Made by a program: the position numbers and the translations under genes
Notes under the pieces: model-generated
The model's input: only the letters and a program-made list of their open reading frames with translations
The model's database searches: none
Told to the model about the DNA's origin: nothing
NCBI RefSeq assembly: GCF_001570605.1
Contig: NZ_BBXG01000007.1
Location: 242,042 to 306,041, forward strand
Source: Herbidospora cretacea
GTDB taxonomy: Bacteria; Actinomycetota; Actinomycetes; Streptosporangiales; Streptosporangiaceae
Direction of reading: 5' to 3'
Length of the DNA: 64,000 bases
Shown: one piece after another, positions 17,018 to 23,553 of the stretch
Layout of the letters: every line of letters starts with the position of its first letter
Position numbering within the stretch: position 1 is the first letter of the stretch

Positions 17018-17043
17018 CCACGACGACGCCGCTCACTGCGGCA

Positions 17044-17856
17044 TCAGACGCGGCGGCGGAGGGACAGTCCCGTGAGAGCGGCGGCGAGCACGGTGAAACC
17101 GATGAGCAGGAGGGCTCGGCCGTCAGGCCCCATGGAACCACCACCACCTGTGGCGACGCCGCCTCGCGGAGTCTCCACGTCGTCCACGAACTCCGTCGGC
17201 TCGGCGGTGACCGTCTCCGTCTTCGTGGTGGTCGGCACCGGGGTGCTCGACGGTGTGGGCGTCGGCGTGGGTGTCGGTGTCGGGGTGGGCGTGGGACTCG
17301 GGGTTGGCGTCGGGGTCGGGGTTGATCCGGTGCCACCTGTGCCGACGACGAGCTGGTAGGTCGTGAGGTCGTCCTTGTTGAGGACGTCGCACTCGATCAG
17401 CGGCTCGGTGGGCCTGAGGCCGAAGTTGATCGCGGCGGGCCGGACCGTTCCGGTGTCGTTAGCGGATCCGGTCGACTGGACCGAGGTCGTCGCGGCTGGC
17501 AGCTCGACTGTCCCGCCACCGGCCACCGGGCCGACTTCGGCGCCGACGCCAGTGCCTGAGGTGAGGCCGGGGAAGTCACTGATGCCCACATAGGCGTACA
17601 TCTTGGTGCCGGCGGGAAGGGCGGCGGCAGCGTGGATTCGGCTGCTGTCGGCGTAGGTGGCCCGGTGGACGATGGTGAACGGCACGCCGGGCTGGGCACC
17701 GGTCGGCATGGTGAGTTCCACGCGGATGTTCACGGTCTCAGCGGTGCCGCCGTCGGGGGTGCAGCTGTATTTGACGATGTCGGTCGCCGCGTAGGCGGGC
17801 GGGGAAAGCGACATGAGACCCGCTAGACCGATAAACGCGTATAAAACTCGTCGCAC
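17044..17856 (-). CDS. Secreted, probably wall- or membrane-anchored protein with a Pro-Thr linker
   Basis: GTG 17856, five bases after a CGGGAG SD, starts a 270-residue protein with a signal peptide (MRRVLYAFIGLAGLMSLSPPAYA). A beta-rich ectodomain with two Cys (SCTPDGG, IECDVL) spans about 25-170. A Thr-Pro repeat linker follows (about 175-205), then an acidic stretch. A C-terminal Gly-rich GGVATGGGGSMG segment, a hydrophobic helix (ALLLIGFTVLAAALTGLSL) and RRR complete it. The tail layout resembles a sortase substrate, but no LPxTG is present; the anchor may be a simple transmembrane tail. The ectodomain is not recognised; similar actinobacterial proteins are uncharacterised. Confidence 0.7.
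   Translation of the reverse strand: MRRVLYAFIGLAGLMSLSPPAYAATDIVKYSCTPDGGTAETVNIRVELTMPTGAQPGVPFTIVHRATYADSSRIHAAAALPAGTKMYAYVGISDFPGLTSGTGVGAEVGPVAGGGTVELPAATTSVQSTGSANDTGTVRPAAINFGLRPTEPLIECDVLNKDDLTTYQLVVGTGGTGSTPTPTPTPSPTPTPTPTPTPTPTPSSTPVPTTTKTETVTAEPTEFVDDVETPRGGVATGGGGSMGPDGRALLLIGFTVLAAALTGLSLRRRV
17241..17333 (-). repeat. Low-complexity Thr-Pro coding repeat
   Basis: The plus strand is a run of GGTGTCGGCGTG-like hexamers, encoding alternating Thr-Pro on the minus strand. Its length probably varies between strains by slippage. It forms the extended linker of the surface protein. Confidence 0.8.
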
Positions 17857-17951
17857 CGTTACTCCCGATTTCCGCCACTGGCCTACAAGGGACGGCTCGT
17901 TTCCCTCTGTGGTTGACGATGACTCCCGAATTGTCATGTGGCTCAGGAGGT

Positions 17952-17974
17952 CTGTCGGTGGCCGTTGCTAGCGT
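17952..17974 (+). promoter_or_regulatory. PafBC-type (RecA-NDp-like) promoter of the ankyrin gene
   Basis: CTGTCGGTG (17952-17960), eight bases, then TAGCGT (17969-17974) matches the mycobacterial LexA-independent DNA-damage promoter TTGTCRGTG-N8-TANNNT at every position but the first. The spacing of eight is exact. Transcription would begin near 17981, 30 bases before the chosen GTG. Confidence 0.6.
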
Positions 17975-18010
17975 TCGGCAGATCTCATTCCCGTGACGTC
18001 GAGGAGCGCC

Positions 18011-18964
18011 GTGCAGCTGGACTGGTCCGTCATGGGTTGGTGGAACGGATGGGAGGACCTGGAGGAGGTCCGGGCCATGCTCGCGTCCGGCAGTGACCCC
18101 AACCGGACTGCCGACCCTTTCCCCCCGCCGCTCACCCAGGCCGCAGCCAGGGGTTCCGAGGAGGTGGTCGCGGAACTCGCAGCGCTGGCAGCCGACGTCG
18201 ACGCCGTTCACGAAGGCCACACCGCGCTGTGGGCGGCGGTGTTCCACGGCAGGCCCGGTAACGCGCGCGTCCTCGTCGAGGCGGGAGCCGACCCGTGGCG
18301 TCCGATGATGGCGGGCTGGTCGCCCGCGAAGCTCGCGCTGGCCGGCCCCACACCCGGCCTCTTCCCGCCGGGAGACGCGTCCCTGTCCCCCGAGGAACGG
18401 GCAGCGGTGGCGAGGGCGCCCGGCCTGATCGCCGCGTTACGCGATCTCCCGCAATACGGCCACAGCATCGCCTGCGTCCCCGGCGTCACCGCTGCCGAGG
18501 CGGTGCGGCGTATGAACGGCGTGGTCGTCACCGGAGCGGAGCTGGCTGAGCTTCTCGACGATCCGATCCGCTATGGGGAAGAAGTCCGCTATGCGAACGT
18601 GCTCGGCGCCACGGATGTGCCCGGAGGCTGTGTGATCACCCAACCGTGGTCCTTCCGCGCTTCGAGTTATGAGGTCATCGCCAGACTCAGTCACGGAACC
18701 CGCTGCTACGGAATGTTCGCCAATGCGAAGAGCGGCAGCCAGGGCGCCTATGCGGTTGACGGGGAGTTCCGAGCCGGTGACCTCCACCCCGGTGCCGGTG
18801 CCCCCTGGGAAGACGACCCCGCCGACCTCGTCCTGACGAGCTACCTCTACCAGGGTGGCCACGCCGAGGCGTTCTGCTGCGGCTATGCGGGCCTCCGCCT
18901 CACCGACGCCCGCCCGATCGCGGGCCCGCCCGACCTCTGGATGCGCATCCCGCCCACCAGCTGA
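18011..18964 (+). CDS. Ankyrin-repeat protein with DUF6461-like C-terminal region
   Basis: The chosen GTG at 18011 is four bases after GAGGAG, giving 317 residues; GTG 17993 would add six. The N-terminal third carries ankyrin repeats (EVRAMLASGSDPNRT, LTQAAARGSEEVVAEL, TALWAAVFHGRPGNARVLVEAGADP). The C-terminal half contains a conserved-looking region with CVITQPWSFRASS, HGTRCYGMFANAKSGSQGA and AYAGLRLTDARPIAGPPDLW, as in DUF6461-like actinobacterial proteins of unknown function. It is probably cytosolic. The upstream DNA-damage-type promoter suggests a stress role; that is inference. Confidence 0.75.
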   Translation: MQLDWSVMGWWNGWEDLEEVRAMLASGSDPNRTADPFPPPLTQAAARGSEEVVAELAALAADVDAVHEGHTALWAAVFHGRPGNARVLVEAGADPWRPMMAGWSPAKLALAGPTPGLFPPGDASLSPEERAAVARAPGLIAALRDLPQYGHSIACVPGVTAAEAVRRMNGVVVTGAELAELLDDPIRYGEEVRYANVLGATDVPGGCVITQPWSFRASSYEVIARLSHGTRCYGMFANAKSGSQGAYAVDGEFRAGDLHPGAGAPWEDDPADLVLTSYLYQGGHAEAFCCGYAGLRLTDARPIAGPPDLWMRIPPTS

Positions 18965-19033
18965 AAACCAGTGGCGCCCCACCTGGGGAGGTCGATTCAC
19001 TGTCCGGCGGGTTTTCGCACAACGAGGAGTTCC

Positions 19034-19804
19034 ATGTACGCAGTCACCGCCGCCACCGGCCAGCTCGGCCGCCTGGTTCTCGACCGGCTCAAGGGCGACG
19101 TGGTCGCCGTCGCACGGGACACCTCCCGCGTCTCCGAGGGCGTCGAAGCGCGTCACGGCGACTACGACGACCCGATGAGCCTCCGGGCCGCCTTCGCCGG
19201 GGTCGACCGCCTGCTGCTGATCTCCTCACCGGAACTCGACGCGGCCCGGCGCGTGGCCCACCACCGCAACGTCCTCGACGCCGCCGTGGCGGCGGGGGTC
19301 ACCGCGATCGTCTACACGAGCTTCCTCGACGCCGACACGGTCGCGACCGGCATGACCGAGGCCCACCACGCCACCGAACAGGCGATCTTCGTCAGCGGCC
19401 TCGCTCACACTATCCTGCGCAACCCCTTCTACGGCGACGCCTTCCTCCCTCAGGTCGTCGACGGGGTGATCCGCGGCAGCACCGGCGGCCGGGGCCTCAA
19501 CACCGCCTTCCGCACCGACCTGGCCCAGGCCGCCGCCAACGCCCTCACCGGCCCCGACCACCTGGGCCGCGCCTACGACCTGACCGGCCCGCTGTGGACC
19601 CATCCCCAGGTCGCCGAGGCCTTGGGCCTGTCCTACGAAGAGGTCCCCGACGCGGCACCGGGTGCGATGGCCTGGCTCAACGGCCTGGTCCGCGCGGGCG
19701 CCATGGAACGCCAGACCCCCGACCTGGAGTCGCTGCTGGGCCGCCCGGCGGAGACCGTGGCCGAGAGACTCCGCGAAGTGGTCCGGGCCACTCGTCAAGC
19801 GTGA
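19034..19804 (+). CDS. NmrA-like / QorB-type NAD(P)H:quinone oxidoreductase
   Basis: The 256-residue atypical SDR starts MYAVTAATGQLGRLVLDRL, the TGxxGxxG form of the NmrA/QorB group. It has the HGDYDDPMSLRAAFAGVDRLLLIS region near 40-65, the YTSFLDAD segment near 95 and NPFYGDAFLPQ near 133. It lacks a classical YxxxK, as expected for this subfamily. It should reduce quinones or sense the NADPH/NADP state. ATG 19034 follows GAGGAG by four bases. It stands alone, with its own SD and short gaps on both sides. Confidence 0.82.
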   Translation: MYAVTAATGQLGRLVLDRLKGDVVAVARDTSRVSEGVEARHGDYDDPMSLRAAFAGVDRLLLISSPELDAARRVAHHRNVLDAAVAAGVTAIVYTSFLDADTVATGMTEAHHATEQAIFVSGLAHTILRNPFYGDAFLPQVVDGVIRGSTGGRGLNTAFRTDLAQAAANALTGPDHLGRAYDLTGPLWTHPQVAEALGLSYEEVPDAAPGAMAWLNGLVRAGAMERQTPDLESLLGRPAETVAERLREVVRATRQA

Positions 19805-19829
19805 GCGGAGCCCTCTAGGGTGCGGTGCC

Positions 19830-20156
19830 GTGGGAGTCGTCAACGCGTATGTGAGCGTTCCGCCTGACCGGCTCGACGCCGAGCCGCCGGAGCCCGTCTT
19901 CGACATCGACAAGGCCGGGGACGACCTCGCCGACCTGCTGTCCGACGCGCCCCACGACGTCATCGACGGCGATCGGCTCACCCCCGCCCAGGTCGCAGCC
20001 TCGGCCGGCTTCCTCGCCGCCACACCCTGGGCCTCGCTCGACCACGACCTCCCCGACGACGAGGCCGGCTACGTCAGGGATCACTACGAGCGTCTCCGGG
20101 CCTTCTTCGCGGAGGCCGCCGAAGCGGGTCACGGCGTCGTCATCGTGCAGTGCTGA
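19830..20156 (+). CDS. Short DUF1877-family protein
   Basis: The 108-residue product has a DUF1877-like C-terminal half (FLAATPWASLDHDL, DDEAGYVRDHYERLRAFFAEAAEAGHGVVIVQC), parallel to the HHYAALWDFFSRCAKNGDAVVVVLL end of the 7995-8423 gene. The N-terminal part, MGVVNAYVSVPPDRLDAEPPEP, is shorter than usual. The GTG at 19830 is nine bases after AGGG; the same TAGGGT could instead act as a -10 for a leaderless mRNA. Function unknown. Confidence 0.7.
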   Translation: MGVVNAYVSVPPDRLDAEPPEPVFDIDKAGDDLADLLSDAPHDVIDGDRLTPAQVAASAGFLAATPWASLDHDLPDDEAGYVRDHYERLRAFFAEAAEAGHGVVIVQC

Positions 20157-20174
20157 GCAATATCGTCTCGCCTC

Positions 20175-20294
20175 ATGAGCACCCCCCTCGTCATCGGCCT
20201 GGCCGCCACGCTGCTAGCCCCCTCGGACCTTCCGGCCAAGCGGAACCCGGCCGCCTGCAACACCTGGACCGCCTCGGCCCGGCTGGTCAGCTGA
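20175..20294 (+). pseudogene. 39-codon relic of the secreted pseudo-metallopeptidase-like family
   Basis: The short frame MSTPLVIGLAATLLAPS ... RNPAACNTWTASARLVS joins a signal-peptide-like start to a C-terminus that matches the last 16 residues of the three paralogues at 31-33 kb (RNPKYCNTWTASNSQVA and variants). About 210 internal codons are missing in frame, so this is best read as an internal-deletion relic, although it could still be translated. It overlaps the convergent gene by 8 bp. Confidence 0.65.
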
Positions 20295-21141
20295 CCAGCC
20301 GGTCGCACCAGGCGAGGAGTTCGGCTCTCAGCGGCGCCGCCCGGCCGGCGAACTCGCGCTGCTTGGCGGCGTAGACGGTCCGGCCCTCGGGGGTCTCGAT
20401 CGGGATCGGCTCGTAGCCCAGGTGCCGCAGGTCATAGGGGCTGGCGCGCATGTCGACCGCGCGGATGTCCCATGCCAGGGCGAAGCAGTCGGCCACCAGT
20501 TCGCCCGGGACCAGGGGCGAGAGTTTGGCCGCCCACTTGTAGAGGTCCATGTTGGCGTGCAGGCAGCCGGGCTGCTCCGTCGCCGGCTGGAGCTCACGGG
20601 TGAGCGTCACCGTGTTCAGGGGCCGGGCGGGCTCGGTGAAGAAGCGGAAGGCGTCGAAGTGGGTGCACTTCAGCGGCCGTTCCTCGACGGCCGCGGCGAC
20701 CTGCTCGGCCGGCAGGCGGAGCGGCTGTGCGGAGTGCCGGATGTCGTCGGTGCGGTAGACCATGGCCCATTCGTGCATGCCGAAGCAGCCGAACTGACCG
20801 GCCCGGGAGGCCGTGCGGCGGAGCAGGTCGGCGATCCACGTGATCGAGTCGAGCCGTCTGGCGATCAGCTCGCCGGTGTCGAGGGTCTCGCCGCCGGGCA
20901 CGGCGACGTAGCCGGTGCCGAACCCCGAGGCCCCTTCCAGGATCGTGTACGCCCCCGGGTGCCACCGGCGCAGCCTGCTGGGCCGATAGCCGTAGTAGCT
21001 GAACAGGAAGTCCTCCACCGGGTGGGCCTGGGACCGCCTGCGGCGTTCGAGATGGGGCTCGATCCACGCGTCCACCCGGGCGTGGTGGGCCTCCTGGCGC
21101 GCTCGCCACTCTCGCTCGTCCTGCCGTTCCACGCGCATCAT
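20287..21141 (-). CDS. Actinobacterial protein of the '3-methyladenine DNA glycosylase'-annotated family
   Basis: The roughly 284-residue protein resembles a conserved actinobacterial family usually labelled 3-methyladenine DNA glycosylase: RQEAHHARVDAWIEPHLERRR at the start, HPVEDFLFSYYGYRPSRLRRWHPG near 40-65, FGCFGMHEWAMVYR near 120, HFDAFRFFTEPARPLN near 165 and GCLHANMDLYKWAAKLSPL near 200. I see neither the AlkA HhH motif nor an MPG signature, so that activity is doubtful. Starts at 21150, 21141 and 21138 are possible; the region overlaps the divergent SDR start, so both genes are probably leaderless or read from within each other. Confidence 0.7.
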   Translation of the reverse strand: MMRVERQDEREWRARQEAHHARVDAWIEPHLERRRRSQAHPVEDFLFSYYGYRPSRLRRWHPGAYTILEGASGFGTGYVAVPGGETLDTGELIARRLDSITWIADLLRRTASRAGQFGCFGMHEWAMVYRTDDIRHSAQPLRLPAEQVAAAVEERPLKCTHFDAFRFFTEPARPLNTVTLTRELQPATEQPGCLHANMDLYKWAAKLSPLVPGELVADCFALAWDIRAVDMRASPYDLRHLGYEPIPIETPEGRTVYAAKQREFAGRAAPLRAELLAWCDRLVS

Positions 21142-21148
21142 GCTAGGC

Positions 21149-21862
21149 ATGCGACGGACTTATGTGGTCACCGGAGGCGGGCGCGGCATCGGCCGGGCCA
21201 TCGCCGAGCGGCTCTCCCGCGACGGTCAGGTGGTGGTGGTCGACCTCGACCCGGGGCCGGTGGGCATCCCGGTCAAGGGGGACGTCGCCGACCCGGCGGT
21301 GGCCGAACACGCCGCTGACCTGGCTGAACAGGCAGGTGACCTGGTCGGCTGGGTCAACAACGCGGCGGTGTTCCGGGACGTCTCCCTCCACGACCACCCA
21401 CCCGGCGAGGTCGCCGACGTGATCGGCCTCAACCTCAACCCCGTGATCACCGGCTGCGCGACGGCGGTCAGGAGATTCCTGGCCGGGAACGGGGGAGCGA
21501 TCGTCAACGTCTCCTCGCACCAGGCGCAACGCCCGGTCAGAGGCGCCATGGCCTACGCGACGGCGAAAGCCGCCACCGAGGGACTGACCAGGGCCCTCGC
21601 CGTCGACTACGGCCCGCGGGGGATCCGGGTCAACGCGGTCGCGCTCGGCTCGATCTGGACCGAGCGCTACGCCGAGTACACCGACGACCAGGTGGAGCGG
21701 GAGATGCGCCGCCTCCACCCCCTCGGCCGCGTGGGCCGCCCGGAGGAGGTCGCCGACACCGTCGCCTACCTGCTCTCGGACGCGGCCTCGTTCGTCAGCG
21801 GCGCCGTCGTCCCCGTGGACGGCGGCCGCTCAGCCCTCGGCCAGGATCCCGAGGAGCGATGA
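21149..21862 (+). CDS. Short-chain dehydrogenase/reductase
   Basis: A complete classical SDR of 237 residues (240 if ATG 21140 is used): TYVVTGGGRGIGRAIAERL with TGxxxGIG, WVNNAAVFRDVS (NNAA), IVNVSSHQAQ (catalytic Ser), YATAKAA (YxxxK) and a C-terminal LLSDAASFVSGAVVPVDGG typical of FabG-like reductases. The substrate is not evident. It starts face to face with the preceding minus-strand gene with essentially no intergenic DNA, and its 3' end overlaps the glycolipid-binding gene by 33 bp. Confidence 0.85.
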   Translation: MRRTYVVTGGGRGIGRAIAERLSRDGQVVVVDLDPGPVGIPVKGDVADPAVAEHAADLAEQAGDLVGWVNNAAVFRDVSLHDHPPGEVADVIGLNLNPVITGCATAVRRFLAGNGGAIVNVSSHQAQRPVRGAMAYATAKAATEGLTRALAVDYGPRGIRVNAVALGSIWTERYAEYTDDQVEREMRRLHPLGRVGRPEEVADTVAYLLSDAASFVSGAVVPVDGGRSALGQDPEER

Positions 21863-22429
21863 CTCGCGGATCGCGATGCCTGGATAGTTGACCACCAGGC
21901 CCGACGGGTCGTAGTCGAGGCGGCAGTAGGTGTCGAACGCCGGGGACGCGTAGTCGAAACTCGTGTCCCCGGTCCGGGTGTACTGCTGCTCCAGCCGTTC
22001 CACCCGCAGATCGACCGCCCTCACGTAGACCGCGGGCGCGTCGGCGCTGACGCCGAGCGGGAGGTCCATCCGGTGGACGGGGAACGCGTTGGTCATCGCC
22101 GACGACTCCAGGTCGACGTCGTACAGCCCGTCCAGGAGCGGTTGCGGCTCCCCGTTCACGGTCCAGTGGCCGACGCCGTCGCTCTCGACGCGGATCTCGG
22201 CCACGCCCAGCGACGACCGGCTGCGGATCCACGCCGACCGGGTGTGCCAGGACAGGTCGAGCGTGATGTCGTACTCGACGTGCCAGGGCTCGCCCTCCTC
22301 GACGGCCGAGGTGGATCCGTGGGCGCGGACCCCGTCGGGCGAGACCGTGAAGAAGACGACCTCGAATCCGTCCCGCGCGCCGGCGTGCCGCCAGGCGGCT
22401 GCCCTCGGCAGGGTCTGGAAAGGCTTCAT
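21830..22429 (-). CDS. Putative glycolipid-binding domain protein
   Basis: The 199-residue soluble beta protein matches the putative glycolipid-binding family: GFEVVFFTVSPDGVRAHGSTSA near 22-45, EGEPWHVEYDITLDLSWHTRSAWIRS near 45-70, GHWTVNGEPQPLLDGLYDVDLESS near 86-110 and FDTYCRLDYDPSGLVVNYPGI near the end. It is the last gene of a three-gene operon, 9 bases after the SRPBCC gene, downstream of an ArsR regulator. The exact ligand is unknown. Confidence 0.8.
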   Translation of the reverse strand: MKPFQTLPRAAAWRHAGARDGFEVVFFTVSPDGVRAHGSTSAVEEGEPWHVEYDITLDLSWHTRSAWIRSRSSLGVAEIRVESDGVGHWTVNGEPQPLLDGLYDVDLESSAMTNAFPVHRMDLPLGVSADAPAVYVRAVDLRVERLEQQYTRTGDTSFDYASPAFDTYCRLDYDPSGLVVNYPGIAIRESSLLGILAEG

Positions 22430-22438
22430 GGTCTGGTG

Positions 22439-22999
22439 CTACCCCGGCAGGACGTACTGCTGCACGGCCATCTGCCGCGCCGTCTCGATCTCCTCGGCGG
22501 TCGCCGTGCCGGAGGCCTCGATCGCCGCGACCCACGCCGCCACCGACGCGCGGCCGTACTCCGGGGTCACGCCGCCTTCGGTGTCGGTGAGGAAGAGCTC
22601 CAGGGCCAGAAACGCCTCGTCCCAGCCGGGCCCGACCCACAGCGCGCCCGCGCCGCTCTGGGCCATCGCGAGCGGGACCGAGTGGGTCAGCTCCAGCGTC
22701 GTCGCCTCGCCGGCCGGGGTGAGCCGCACCGTCACGATGCTGGTCTCGTCGCCGTAGGTGACCTTGAGAAGCGGTTTCTCGCAGGTCAGGATCGTGCCAC
22801 CCGCGCCGCCCTCGGTGGCGAAGGTGCCGCCGGGGCGGAGGTCGCCGCTGACCGGGAGGAACCAGCGCTTGAGGCGCCCGGGGTCGGTCAGGGCGTCCCA
22901 GACGTCGTCGACGGGGGAGGGGAAGTCGCGGCGCAGGACGACGGCCACGGTCTCGTCGTCGCGGGTGACCTCGCGGGAGGTCCAGCCTAGGTCGATCAT
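22439..22999 (-). CDS. SRPBCC / AHSA1-like domain protein
   Basis: The 186-residue protein begins with an AHSA1/START-like fold: VLRRDFPSPVDDVWDALTDPGRLKRWFLP near 24-52, DLRPGGTFATEG near 55 and TTLELTHSVPL near 100. A helical tail (TATAEEIETARQMAVQQY) follows. ATG 22999 overlaps the upstream ArsR stop as ATGA and has AGGAGGAA before it, so the two are translationally coupled. ArsR-AHSA1 pairs are common in actinobacteria and usually involve small-molecule sensing; the ligand is unknown. Confidence 0.85.
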   Translation of the reverse strand: MIDLGWTSREVTRDDETVAVVLRRDFPSPVDDVWDALTDPGRLKRWFLPVSGDLRPGGTFATEGGAGGTILTCEKPLLKVTYGDETSIVTVRLTPAGEATTLELTHSVPLAMAQSGAGALWVGPGWDEAFLALELFLTDTEGGVTPEYGRASVAAWVAAIEASGTATAEEIETARQMAVQQYVLPG

Positions 23000-23319
23000 T
23001 TCTTCCTCCTGGTGCGGGCCAGCTCGGTCTCCAGGGCGTCGAGGCGCTGGGACCAGAAGCGGCGGAATCGGTCGAGCCACACGTCGACCTCGCTGAGCGG
23101 GGTGGTGTCCACGACGTAGAGACGCCGGGTGCCCTCGGCGCGCACGGTCGCGAAGCCGCTCTCGCGCAGCACCCGCAGATGCTGCGCCACGGCCGAATGC
23201 GAGATCCCGAACTCCGCCCGCACCGCCGCGGTGATCGCACCGGAGGTCCGCTCACCCTCGGCGAGCAGCTCGATGATGCGTCGGCGGACCGGATCGCCCA
23301 GCACGTCGAAGGCGTTCAC
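22996..23319 (-). CDS. ArsR-family winged-helix regulator
   Basis: The 107-residue protein is a compact ArsR winged helix: FDVLGDPVRRRIIELLAEGERTSG, then HSAVAQHLRVLRESGFATVRAEGTRRLYVV with the recognition helix, and a C-terminal helix (WLDRFRRFWSQRLDALETELAR). It lacks Cys metal-binding motifs, so it belongs to the non-metal ArsR/AHSA1-linked group (SdpR-like). It heads an operon with the SRPBCC and glycolipid-binding genes. A promoter with a small palindrome lies directly upstream and starts seven bases from the GTG, so the mRNA is probably leaderless. Confidence 0.85.
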   Translation of the reverse strand: MNAFDVLGDPVRRRIIELLAEGERTSGAITAAVRAEFGISHSAVAQHLRVLRESGFATVRAEGTRRLYVVDTTPLSEVDVWLDRFRRFWSQRLDALETELARTRRKK

Positions 23320-23326
23320 CCGTCCG

Positions 23327-23356
23327 ACTATGTCAGGCCAATCTTATATAAGTCAA
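23327..23356 (-). promoter_or_regulatory. ArsR-operon promoter with CTTATATAAG palindrome
   Basis: On the minus strand TTGACT (23356-23351), an 18-bp spacer and CATAGT (23332-23327) precede the GTG at 23319 by seven bases. The 10-bp palindrome CTTATATAAG (23343-23352) overlaps the -35 and spacer and is a good candidate for ArsR autoregulation. Confidence 0.55.
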
Positions 23357-23419
23357 TATCGACACTCGGTCGGCCGCGGAAGGGCGCGGGCGGTCCCGCC
23401 GTCAGAACCGGTTCTCTTC

Positions 23420-23442
23420 ACGGCTCCCGCCAACCCTGAGAC
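23420..23442. repeat. Copy 2 of a short dispersed intergenic repeat
   Basis: The same 17-base core as at 16995-17011, again followed by one variable base and GAGAC, lies between the ArsR promoter and the amidase terminator. A 17-base exact match plus flanks is not expected by chance in 64 kb; origin unknown. Confidence 0.6.
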
Positions 23443-23505
23443 CAGCCCGATCACGGCCCACCTCGGGCAGTCGACGAGGCGCTCAGGTCGTACAGCCGAA
23501 ACGAG

Positions 23506-23540
23506 GAGAAGGGCCCGCGCGGGGAACGCGGGCCCTTCTC
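23506..23540. terminator. Hairpin terminator after the double amidase gene
   Basis: A 14-bp perfect stem GAGAAGGGCCCGCG / CGCGGGCCCTTCTC with loop CGGGGAA lies 13 bases beyond the amidase stop at 23554. Confidence 0.75.
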
Positions 23541-23553
23541 TTCAAACCAGGGT

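Noticed and set aside
17241-17333. CRISPR or tandem-repeat array
   Set aside because: The repeats are contiguous hexamers encoding Thr-Pro in an open frame, without spacers.
19799-19821. PafBC-type promoter before the short DUF1877 gene
   Set aside because: TAGGGT is present but the upstream nine bases (GCGTGAGCG) do not match TTGTCRGTG.
20144-20166. PafBC-type promoter before the 39-codon relic
   Set aside because: Only CAGTG-N8-TATCGT matches; the TTGT part is absent, and the bases are part of the preceding coding sequence.
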